NCBI RefSeq assembly: GCF_000165425.1
Contig: NW_001798995.1
Coordinates: 62,001-126,000 of the forward strand
Length of the DNA stretch: 64,000 bases
From: Paramecium tetraurelia
Taxonomy: Eukaryota > Ciliophora > Oligohymenophorea > Peniculida > Parameciidae
Reading direction: 5' to 3'
Made by a program: the position numbers and the translations under genes
The notes under the pieces: generated by a model
The model's input: only the letters and a program-made list of their open reading frames with translations
Databases searched by the model: none
Told to the model about the DNA's origin: nothing
Shown: one piece after another, positions 37,358 through 49,661 of the stretch
How the letters are laid out: each line of letters starts with the position of its first letter
How positions within the stretch are numbered: position 1 is the stretch's first letter

Positions 37358-38058
37358 AAAATTACAATTTATTTTTATAAGAAGAATATCATATCATATA
37401 TTTAATACACTATAAATAATTCTTACTAGAGTATATCAAAAACAATAAATGATTCATGAATGAAGGTAATTCATAAATATTTATGGAAATATTGACATAC
37501 TAACTTAAATTAATGTAAACATTTCAGTTATTATGCTAGATATAGAATTTTTTTATAATGCAGTTAGAAAACTTAAAGTGTATTTTAAAATGATTTATTA
37601 ATAAATATTTTTTATTTTATAAAAATTAATATAAATTAATATAAATTTATTTAACCGCAATTTTTCTATTTTATACTACAATGGGATAATTATTACAAAA
37701 ATATTAAAATTTTCCATGCTTAGATGATTTAAAATATGGATATTATATGCTCTAGTTTTCTCTTTGAAAGAATGGAACAGCAATTATTGATTTCTAGAAA
37801 ATTTAGGGTGGATTAAAAATGGGTACATCAAAAATAATTTAGTAATGATATAACAGTAAAGAAGTGTTACGATGAGCTGATAATTGAATCAAAATTAGCC
37901 TAGCATTATTTAATTTTACACCTACCTTCAAACTGTTATTAATTTATATTTATACTTTAAATTTTTGATATTTTTAATTTAGATATTTTCTGGGGGTAAT
38001 AAAGGCTCTTTAGATATTATGAAAAAGACTTAATAATTTTATTTCCAAAAAAAAAAAT
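37358..38058. other. upstream region of the giant plus gene
   Basis: About 700 bp, AT-rich. No gene recognised, and no similarity seen to the region upstream of the minus copy (13882 onward). Confidence 0.5.
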
Positions 38059-41000
38059 ATGTTTATCAGCACTCTATCGACTATGCTATTAATGCTTTTG
38101 ACCAATTCATCAGAAGGTTAAAAATGAGTAGTATATTTTAGCAATGATGGATGCAACAATGGATTCAACAACCGATGCAGTTGTAATTCTTGCTGTTTCT
38201 ACAGTTTTAGGTAAAGAAAACTCTACTCCTACAGGTTCCATAGTGGGAGGCACAACATTATACATGAAAGTAATAATATCATATAAGAATTATAGGTTTA
38301 AGGATTAGATTAAACAGCTAGTAACAATGCTGTATATATTGGAAAGTATCCTTGTATTATTTCCGATAAGGGAGTCAACGGATTGTTCATGAACTGTAAA
38401 ACAACAAAACCAGATCCAGATGACAATAACTTATCTAGCTTAGAAATTGTTGTTAAGGTATCAGGTAAACCAGACTCTGTTTGTACATTTAGTGGTCCAT
38501 AATGTCATTTCACATACTCTTAATACTATACACCAAAATTATTTTATGTGACTCCAAGGATCAAATTATCCAAGAACATTAAGTTATTGGAGGAGCCCAA
38601 GTGGGCTGTATCTAGCTCAGTTGTTTAATTACTAGAGGGACAATTCATGGGAGCTAACAGATGTGACAGATTCACAGTTCAAGATCAAGTATCCAGATGA
38701 GATCAATTTCTGGGATGATCAAGTTGTATGTCAGGTTTCAGCTGAAATCAAAGCTGGTTACTATGATTATACTATTAAATCATAAAGTGGATATCAAACT
38801 AATGACGTAGGAGTTAAATAAAAAAGAGTTTAATCTGACAGAACATACGACTCAAAGTATTTATATAATTAATATTTTTCAGAGTTCTTCCAATTATTAC
38901 AGAGATTAATACAAATTTCGCATCGCCAGAAGGATAAATTATCGAAATATCTGGATATGGATTTAGTCCAATCCCATCTGAGAACACAGTTAAAATTTCA
39001 GGCTAAGCTGAAACTATTTAAGTGTTATCATCAACCCCAACTACAATCAATGCCAAAATACCAAAACTAACTAATTTACCTACTCTTGCTGATGCTACTG
39101 AGAGTTCTGTTTTCATCTAAGGAAGTGGATTACATTATACTAGATGGGATGTTTCTGGATTAAATTTGAATTGTGCTTCATTTAGAACATAAATCATTAC
39201 TAACAAAGCTTAATTAAACAGTAGAATTTAATTTGATGGTATTTATCCAGAACCTGATGTCTAAAATTAATTTGGAGAATATTATGGATAATACTTTAGA
39301 GGTTTCTTAAAAGCACCATTCACTGGAAATTATAGATTCTATGTTGCTTCAGATGACTGTGCTTAATTCTTTATTTAAACAGCTTAAGTTAAATAACCAA
39401 TTAGACCAGATACTGCAACAGCTGCAAGTGGATGGAATCCTTATAGAAACTATTGGTATGAATATTTGACTTATTCCTATAACATCAAATCTATATCTGA
39501 AACTGTTGCTTTATAATAAGGAGAATTTTATTACATTGAAGCTTATGATCTCAAATGGAGCATCAGGCGGATATCTTACACTTTCTATGGAAGTTGAGAG
39601 TGCTACTAGAAAATCGAACTCACTAAATAGTGTCTATGAAATTTCAACATCTTACACACCAGTTAAAGAAGTGATTGAAATCACTTTATATAATTCTGTT
39701 GGAAATACTTTATTAGCAGGTAAGTATTAACTTTAATTCACTTATGGCACTAAGACTACACCACAAACTACTTTATTTTACTCATACACTACTGGAGATA
39801 TTGTACCAAATGCCAATGCAAATGCTATTAAGAATGCAATCTAAAATTGTGGAGCAGGTTATTTAGTAACTGTTATAGCTACTAAGTTAGATAATACTGG
39901 AGTTGCTTTAGATGACACTGCAACAACGTTTGCTGGATATAAATATACAATTACATTTGATTCTCATAGAGGTACGACCAATTATAGAGCACTTCCAAAG
40001 TTTGTATCATTCTCTTTAAATGGAGGAACTCCTGTTAAAGATATTGTAAGAACTCAAGAACCACTTGATCCAATCAGTGGAACATTCTAGTTAACAATGA
40101 CTATTAATGGAATTGACAATTTATTCTAAGTGTCTGCTAATGTTTATGATTTACCTTTTGATGCATCAACATCATTGATTGCTGATAATGTTGAAAGAAT
40201 TACTGGAGAAAGACCATTTGTTTGGACAGTTGGAAGAGCATAAGATGGATGGAAATGGTTCGTTGTTTTAAGATCTAATGTTGATTAATTAACTGATTTT
40301 TCAGTTTCAACCAATGTTCTTGTTTCAGGAAATGGAGATGTAACTGCTGCTGTTACTAAACCCATACCAGATAGTACTAATTTATTATTTGAACCTATAC
40401 CAAATGAAATACTCTTTACTTATAGTTAACACCCTTAAGTTTAAGTTGAAGTTTAATACCAAATAAAAGAAAATAATGTTGTTGTAGAAACAGAATAAAT
40501 TTTAGCTGGTTGCGAATAATTTGAAGCATGTGATTTCACTTTAAGTGATGAAAAGACACCAACATTAACAGCTTACTCTGTTAGCGGATCTCAATTATCA
40601 TTAACTCTAGCACAAGGAGCTGGTTTATCAATAACTAAGACAGACTTAGATATTTCATTTGAAGGAGCTGATTGCACAAATATTCAATTCTCCACCTTCA
40701 CATCACCTTACTCAATCACTTGTACTTTAGAATAATTGAATTCATAAAACATTAAGGAAACTGGTGATAATTAAGTGCCAGCTATACATCATAAAGCTAT
40801 TGGTTTCTCTAAAGTTGAAGCAGGAGTAACTGGAGAAAATGTTGGTTTGGTTATATCTTCAATTTTACCAGCAACAGGTTCACCAGATGGAGGTACAACT
40901 ATTACTATTACTGGTACTGGATTCCCTAAAAATCTAAATAGAGATTTTACATTCTAAATTGATGGCTAAGATGTTCATCCATTATCAATTACTAATACCT

Positions 41001-44000
41001 AGATTATTTTTGTTACACCAAAGAAAGCAAGTGGGGGAACTGGAGCAATTTCTTTCTCATACAATTAAAAAACAGTCACTAGTAGCTTATTTTCATACGA
41101 TGATGCTTTAAGAATCTAAGTGTAATCCTTAGAATTCAATTCAAAAACTCCAGTATTCAAAGGTGAAATGACAATCACAGGAACCAATTTCGGAACTGTT
41201 GTTGATGATATCAAAGTTACTTTAGTTGGATCTAAATCTTATAATGCTAAAGTTATTTCTGTGACAGATACTTCAATTCAAGTATATTTAAGAGGAGGAA
41301 TGCCCTGGTGACTATAGAAGTTACTATTACTAGAAAAAATTATGGTAATTCATATGCCAATTCGAATGATAACTTATTTAAATATATCATTCCAGTCACT
41401 AGTGTTACCTTGGAAGATGGCACTAGCTAAGCAAAAGGATCAGAGGCAGGAGGAACAGTTATTAAAATAACAGGATCTAACTTTGTTTTGGGAGAAACTA
41501 TTGTATTTGTTGGTTAAGCTGTTAATTGGATCTGTGAAATTGATGAAACTAGATTCACAAGTGAAGTCATTTATTGCTCTGTTCCACCAAAATGTGAATA
41601 CTATAACTAATAAGCTTAGTTAGTTGTTGTAACAGTACAAGTAACTCTTGAATCAACATGTCTTGATACCACAAATAATTGCTTATTTACTTATGATAAT
41701 ACATTAAATCCAACAATTGAAAACTATCCAGAATCCAGCACTTAATATACAGGATCAAGAATTTTGACAGAGTCTGATCATTAAAAACCAGATTATTAAA
41801 AATTAGTCTAAAGAAAGAGATTTTTATGGACAGATGAATCAAAGAAATAAGGCATCAATCACATTTTAAACCTTGGTAAATCACCAAGAAGAGATATGTT
41901 GTCATCTGCTGATTTAGTTTTAAGTTAATAAAAGACTTATGCCCCAGGAGATACAGAAACCTTAACTGGAACAGGATTAACAGATACAGTTTTTATTGTT
42001 TTCAAAGGTCCAGTTACCTAAAAAGTAACTGCAACAATTTCTGGATCATCATTCACTTACACAATTCCAAATTTACCTTAGGGCTAATATAAAACTTATG
42101 TTTTAACTAAGAATGGTTATGCAGATAAGATTTGGGTTACTGTAATTGGATTAAGCATAACATCCATTGATACTGCTGTTATTGGTGGATAAATATTGAC
42201 AATTAACGGAGTTGGATTTAATGCGGATTAATCTGCAAGTGTAAAAGTAGGAACAACAGACTGTACTGAACTATAAGTAGTCTCAACTGTTTAAATTAAA
42301 TGTAGACTGGCTAGACAATCAGCCACATCTGCAGCAGTAACACTCTCACAATTACCTTCTGAAAATAATTCAGCAGTTCCTATTACAGCAACATTTACTT
42401 TGACTATAAGCCCATCTACTAGCTCTCCATTATTCACAGCAATTACCGGTGCCTCCTATGACTCTACCCAAAAGGCTTACTTAGCTACAGCAGGAAATGT
42501 TGTTCTTGTATTCGCTGGTAGTAGACTTACCGGCACTACACTTGTAGTCACATTAGAACATATGGGTCATAAGATAGCTGGAACTTCTTCAGCTTTATCT
42601 GATACCTCAGTAACAGCTACCTTTTCAAATTTAGCTGCAGGAGTTTATTCAATTAATTTATTAGTTGATAATAAATATGCATACATCAGTGATGTTACTA
42701 AATAAAAATTAATTGTTAGTGCTGCTGCACCAACTTCTACTAATCCATAAGTATCCTATGCTGGTGGTGCAACTGTTACATTTACAGGAACCGGTTTCGA
42801 TACAGTAAATGAATAAAATTCAGTCAAACTGTGCGGATTTGATTGCCCAATTACAAGTGCAACATACACAACACTTTCATGCGAAACTCCAAAATTATTG
42901 ACATCATCAGTTTTAAGTTAATATACTGCTTTATCAGAACCTGCAAGATATATTAAACCATCAGAAGTCACATTATTAGCTGATTCAACAACCTCAGTTT
43001 CTAAATTCTTTGATTTACTCTAATCAACTTATTATACTTCTAGTGCTGCTTCAAATTGTTATGTCTAAGTTGACTTTGGATCAAGTAGAATTTTGAAATT
43101 ACATTAATTAAGATACATGCCAAGAATAGACAAATAAGCAATTTTATTGAAAGATGCAGTGTTCTAATATACAACTGATGGCACTAATTGGTAGACTTTG
43201 TTAACTGTTGATTAAACAGTGCATACAGGTTGGAACATTTACGTTCCTTAAACTGATATCTCAGGAATCAAAGCAGTTAGATTGTTTGATTCAAGAGGAT
43301 CAACTGGATCATCATGCTAATTAGCTGAAATTGAATTGAAAGGTTGGATATTGTCAAATAGTAATAATGCATACTCAGTTCCAACTTCATGTAATGCAGA
43401 AATCTCAGTAAATGGTTAATCTCTTGGTACAGTATCAAATGCTGTTAGTTACTCCTCATCTAGTGTTCCTATTGTTAATGCTGTCAGTCCAGCTACAGGT
43501 AGATTTACAGAAGAAGCAGTTATTACAATTACTGGTACTGGATTTGTAAATGGATAAACTAACAGTAACCATAGATGGAGTCACATGTGCAATTTAGAGT
43601 GTTTCAACAACCTAAATTGTCTGTAAAACTGGAGTCAAAGATCTAGAATAAACTCAATTAAATGGAGTATTTTAAGTTAGAGTTAATGGAAATTTAGCAG
43701 TTAATAACAAATAATTCATTTATGCAACCAAATGGTCAGATATCAATACTTGGGGTGGGTATGAATATCCAGGTGATGGAGATTCAGTTATTGTTAATGC
43801 TGGATAAACTTTGATTGTTGATGTTAAAACTCCTAAGATGATGCAAGTCTTAGTTGAAGGAACACTTACATTCTCTGATGAAGTAGATACATCTTTGGAT
43901 GCTCATTTTATTGTTATTAGAGAAGGAAAATTCAATATAGGAACAGAATTAGTGGCTCATTAACACAATGTATAGATTACCCTATATGGAGTTGAAGAAG

Positions 44001-47000
44001 ATACTTAAATGCCTGCTATGGGTAACAAAGTTTTGGGATGCCATCAATGTTAATTAACTATTCATGGTAAAGAAAGAACTCCAACTTGGACATTATTATC
44101 AAGTACAGCATCAGTTGGAGCAACTCAAATTACAGTAGATGATGCAGTAGACTGGTAAGTTGGAGAATAAATTGTTATTACTTCCAGTGAAGTTGAACAC
44201 ATGCAAAGTGAAAAAAGATACATTACAGCAGTTAGTGCTGATAAAAAGACTTTAACTCTTGATTAACCACTTACTTATAAACATTATTCAGATGTTGAAA
44301 CATTTGAAACAGATTCATTCCCTATGAAGGTTGAAGTTGGTTTATTGACTAGAAATATTGTTATTCAAGGTGAATAATCAGAATTGAAATATGGTTATCA
44401 TTTGATGATTCATGGAAGAGCTGAGAAAGGATCAGTTGGTAAAATATCATATGCAGAATTCAGATATGGTGGTTAACCAAGAATTATTGGTAGATATCCT
44501 GTCCATTTCCACTTGAATGGAGAAGTAGATGAATCATATGTTGTTGGTAATGCTATTCATGATTGTTATGCTCGTTGTTTGACTATTCATGGTGTTCATT
44601 ATTTGAAGGTTTAGAAGAATGTATGCTATAATACTTTTGGACATGCCATATTTCTTTGAAGATGGTATTGAAACAAATAATGTTGTTGAAGATAATCTTG
44701 TTGCAAGTACCAAATAAAGTTGGATCATGTTACAAACAGATATTACTGTGGCTACTTATTGGGTTACAAATCCATAAAATATTTTAAGAAGAAATAGATC
44801 TGGAGGTTCAGAATGGTATGGATTTTGGTATGAAATTAAAACCAATCCAGATGGTCCATCAGCTACTTCAGATATTTGTCCTCCAGGATTAAACATCCTT
44901 GAGTTTAAGGATAATTGGTCACATTCAAATGGTAGATTTGGTCTTCGTATCTTCTAAATGGCACCAAGAAAGTTCCCTTGTAACGATCCTGCTAATTGGG
45001 TCAATGATTAACCATACATTGATAATCCAAGTCTTTAAGCCGTTTTTGAAAAATTCTATACATGGAAAAATAATGAATGTGGTATTTTAGGGGAAGAATT
45101 GGGTAACATCTACTTCAAGGACATTATGATTGCTGATTCCAAATTTGCCGGTTTCTAAGCTCATAAAGGTAACTTCTCAACTGAAGGAGCAGTCTTGGAT
45201 AATGCAGTAATCATTGGTAAATCAAATCATAATGCAAATCCAGATGATACTTACTATGATGGATCAAGAGCAATGGTAGTTCCAAGAACAAATGGATTTT
45301 TAGCTAAAAATATCAGAATTTATAATTATGGAAGTAATACTGCTTTAATTGAATCATGCTCTGTATGTTGGAATGTTAAATTATGGGTATAAGGAGGCAA
45401 AAATACATAATTCTTTAATGTCAAAGCATATCATTCTGATACAGCTAATCGTATCTTTTGGTAGAAACATAGAAGAGAAATCTTCTGGGATTAAGATGGT
45501 TCAATTTCAGGAGTGTCAGGAGGTGCCTATATTATCCCATATAAGAAGCATATTGATGGAATTCCAGGATGTGTTAATCATCCAGAAGATTTTTGGGATA
45601 ATTCTATCATTTGTGCTATGAATTAAGTCACAATAAGAGATGTTTTGGTTAATAATCCTACTCCAGAACAAGATTTCACAGGAGTTGATATGAAATTATA
45701 TAGATTGGACAGTACTAATATTGCACTCAAAATGGATGCTAATATTGACGAGAGCAAATTCATAGAAGGAGAAACAATGAAAATTATAAAGAAAAGTCAT
45801 GATGTTAAATAATCATTTGCAAGTATATTTGCAACTGGTTTCACTTATAATGTCCATTTCAAATTTGGAGCAAGTGATCCATTAAGCATGGGTATCTTTG
45901 CGTCTCCATACTTCAACTAAAATGATGATGCTGTTATTCTTAGATTTAATTACTCTGCCAATAGGGAAACATTTGATATCATGAGAAACATTGGAGGAAA
46001 ATTCCCAGTAAATTACACAAAATTGGAATAGATTCCAAATACTAAGACTTGTAATTAAGGTGATTGGTTTAATGATAGAACAAACAAACTATTCTTCCTT
46101 TGCTTGTCTGGTAAGAATAAGAAGTAATATGAATATGTTGAAGTCAGAGGAGTTATTTGCAGAGAAGAATGCGATAGTTTAGGAGATGTACCATAAGAAG
46201 ATGGATATAGATATTGGAGTGATCCTGCTACTTGGATAGATAACAAAGTACCAGTTGAAGGAGATAGTCCAATTGTATAAGCAGCATATTAAGTTATCTT
46301 AGATGTTGATCCTCCTAAACTTGTTAATTTAACTATTTTGGGATCTTTAATTTTTGATGAGAAAAGAGCATCAACTAAGTTAGAAGCAGAGAGAATCTGG
46401 GTTAGATCAGGAAAATTATTGGCTGGTAATTCAACTAATCCATTCCCTGGAAAGATTAACATTGTATTGAATGGAGAATTTGGAGATAATCCATTAGTAA
46501 TTGATGCTAATCTTGATGTTGGTAATAAAGTACTTGCTGTAACAAGAGCTATGGAATTATACTCAAAGCCACCTGGAACAGTATGGACTAGATTAGCTGC
46601 ATATGCTGATGCTGGTGCAACCACTATTACTGTAGCTGAATGTGCTGATTGGGCCGTTGGTGATGAAATAGTATTTGGTCCATCAGGTAGTGACCCTGAA
46701 TAAAGAGAGAAGAGATCAATAGCAGCCATTTCTGGATGTGTTATAACATTAAATCAAGCCCTTGAATTTGATCACTATGGAGCTCCATCAGTAACTATTG
46801 ATAAACCTGGAATTGGACAATTAGATATGAGAGCAGTTGTTGGACATTTAACTAGAAAGATTAAGATTGAAGGAGGACCTAGTGTTCATGGTTTAGGATG
46901 TAGAGTCTTGATTTATCAATTCGAAGAACCAGAAGCTAATTTAGGATTCCCAAGAAGAGGATACACTGTTTTACATGGTGTAGAATTTAACAATTGTGGT

Positions 47001-49572
47001 CAATATGATACTTAAAGAAGTGGGTTAGATTTTAGAAATCTTAATAGTGAGATCATTAAGACTCCAAGTGAAGTTATTGGTTGCTCATTCCATGATACTA
47101 CAGGTATGTTGATGACAATCTAAAATTCTTAATACATTACAATCAAGAATAACATATTCTTTACTGGTATCAAGGCTTTGGTTTAGATCAATAACAGTTA
47201 ATATGTGAAATTCTAAAATAATGCTTTGATTTATGTCAAAAAGAGAATATTAAACGAAGGAGGTATTGCAAATTGGGCAGTATTTGGTAACTTTGTTTAC
47301 ATGGATGAATTAGTACCAACTTAAATGACAAGAGATGTTGTTGATGTATCTGGAAATGTCGGATAAGGATCATAAGATACAGGTTTCTTCGTGATGGCAA
47401 GTAGATGTTCAGATGCATATTAATCATCATTCTATAATAATCATTGTTCAGGATCTGTGTTGGCTTGTTTTGGAGTCAGATAAGACCCAGAAGGAAAGTG
47501 CACATACATATAAGGATTATCTGCATATCATAGTGGAGTAGGTATAATGTACGCAGTTTTTGCAGAGGAATTACGTTTGGAGAAAGCATTGGCTGCTGAA
47601 AACGACGTAGGTATTGTCTTAAGAGGTGCTCCTTAAAGCATTTAAGACAATTAGATGAAGTTTTCAAATAGTTTTGTGAGTGCATTTGTGAGACCAGAAT
47701 GTCCTAAGTGTTATTCTGCAACTTTGAATCCTTATTGCAGTAATGTCTATGGAGTTAAGATGGGTACATTATCTTCAACTGCTTTCCCTCCTATTTCGAC
47801 TAAACCTTCAGACAATTTTGATTCTCTTTGCACCATTCAAAGAGTTGATCTAAGAGTTTATGTCAATAATGTAGAATTCAATAATTTCAGATTATCTCAT
47901 GACTCTGCTCCTAGATGTGGTAAAAATGCAGTATTCAAGACAAATCACAAGGCACATGATTCTACAGGATAGCACTATTTGGTTAATTCACCTTGTACCA
48001 ACTGTGAATTTGATTCCATTCTTTATTAGATGAGAGATTCTGATTGGTCTAAATTAGGATGGTTCGGAGGATGTGGTTCATTTGAATGCACAGGTCAGAA
48101 AAATGTCTTGGTTGAAGATCAAACAGGTCACTTCTTTGGACAAATTGGGTAGGCCATAACCAATAATACATACTTTGGACCAAACGTAACTCATTGTATT
48201 AGAAAGAACACTTGGAATGGATATTGGTGCCCTGATAGAAAGATTACAGTTTTGAGTTTTATGAGTGTCGCAGCTGATTACAACAAGAGACTGTATTCTC
48301 CAATCAAGTTGACTGATGGATTATTCTTCAATGAGATTAATAGTTTCTTTGAATGGAATTGGGATGGACCGGAACCTTTGAATTTGAGAGAATCTAAATT
48401 CGTAGCCTTGGTGTCAGCCAATACAGTTATTAATATGAGCAATGCAGGTATGAACCCAACTGCATCTGAATATTGGCTATCAAAAAGAAGTGAGGCTGGA
48501 AGTCCTGAAGATTACGTAATTTTGAAATGGCAGTTTTCAGTGCCTTAAATTGTTCAGGTATAGGTTGGCAATAAAGTCATATTGCCTGGATTGACCACAA
48601 ATTCTAAACATCATGATTTATTGACTATGACTGACTAATGTGGAGCCAATAACTACTTCTTTGAAAATAGAACTATTCATTTTGTAGTCAATGCAAAACT
48701 TGGATGCAAAGTTAAGATTTCACTTAAGAATACACTCCAAGTTTCAACAAGACTAGAAATAACAACAGATGAATTCTTTGGTGATAAATTCTTGCAATAC
48801 GCAAAAGCTCAATTAGGCGGAGATCCTTATAATTACTTTATTATTGGAACCAAGAAATCAACTAGAAGATTTTTGGATGAAAGCGTCAGCTAATAAGTTA
48901 CCGTTGATTGGGGAATAGTTGATAGTGCTGAAATTGGAACAGAAGCATCCTCTAATTCTTAGTAGGTTCTTTCAGAATTAGCCAGCAAATTAGAATCCTT
49001 CAATCCTCCCCCTGAAATTGGTACAGTGTTAGAACAATCAACCACAATCACTGCTATTAACAAATTAAACTTCGCAAGCACTGAAGTTACATCATGTATT
49101 TTTATTAATCATAATTTTATTAGTGACTCCAACCTCTCCTAGTGATGGTACCAATACAAACAATGGAAGCAATAATAATAATGGAAATAGTGACAATAGC
49201 AACAACAATGGTAACACTGGATCAACAGGTGGAAATACTAACAATAACTCCACTTAATCTGATAATACAGAAATTGTATTGACTACTGATGAAGGTGTTA
49301 ATCAATAGGATCTTAGCGATAATATCGATAGCAATACATCAGGAACAATTCAAAAAGCTATCAAAAAGACTGAATCATCATCTTCCACAGTGATCATTGT
49401 TGTTTCAGTAATCTGTTCAGTAATTGGCGTTTCACTCCTTATCTCAGGATTGTTATATTACAAGAAGGTTAAATTAGCCAAATTGATGGCTGCTAGAGCC
49501 CAAAAGGTAGATAATGAATTCTTCAAAGTGAACATCACTGAACAATAACTACAACACTAACAACAAGAATGA
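38059..49572 (+). CDS. giant fibrocystin-L-like membrane protein, plus copy (frame broken by single-base insertions)
   Basis: Second copy of the gene at 2367-13881. Introns at the same four places: 38117-38141 (25 nt), 38270-38295 (26), 38857-38882 (26), 49096-49123 (28). Domains match: signal peptide (MFISTLSTMLLMLLT), PA14-like at about 39220-39540, IPT/TIG repeats to about 42890, a discoidin-like segment at about 42960-43350, G8 at about 43730-44050 with PbH1 to about 45700, second G8 at about 46200-46700 with PbH1 beyond, Asn-rich linker at about 49140-49260, TM helix at about 49390-49460. Compared with the minus copy there are nine extra single bases: 38558-9, about 38591, 38599-600, 38687-8, 39553-5, 41303-5, 41317-8, 43561-2 and 44651-3. 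As written, translation stops at TGA 38698-38700. Removing them restores 3800 codons. Pseudogene and consensus error are both possible. Confidence 0.85.
38518..47520 (+). repeat. near-identical arm of a long inverted repeat (plus copy)
   Basis: Mate of 4435-13430. Left edge: identity begins at CTCTTAATACTATACACC; before it the copies differ at many positions. Right edge: identity ends after AAGGATTAT at 47520. The intron inside the tract (38857-38882) is identical to its partner at 13069-13094, while the three introns outside differ. Confidence 0.8.
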
Positions 49573-49661
49573 GGAATGATAAAATATGTTTAGAAAATAT
49601 TAAAATTTAATTTATAAAATCATAAATACTAATTTATTTGGTTTTTCTTTAATATATAATT

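Noticed and set aside
38558-44653. Programmed +1 frameshifting, known in Euplotes, as explanation of the broken frames
   Set aside because: Shift sites share no slippery codon or stop context, and the minus copy reads straight through the same places without the extra bases.
46289-46729. 146-residue minus-strand ORF, and its mirror at 5226-5666 (+)
   Set aside because: Antisense shadows of the second G8 region of the giant genes. Their conservation simply follows the near-identical coding strand.
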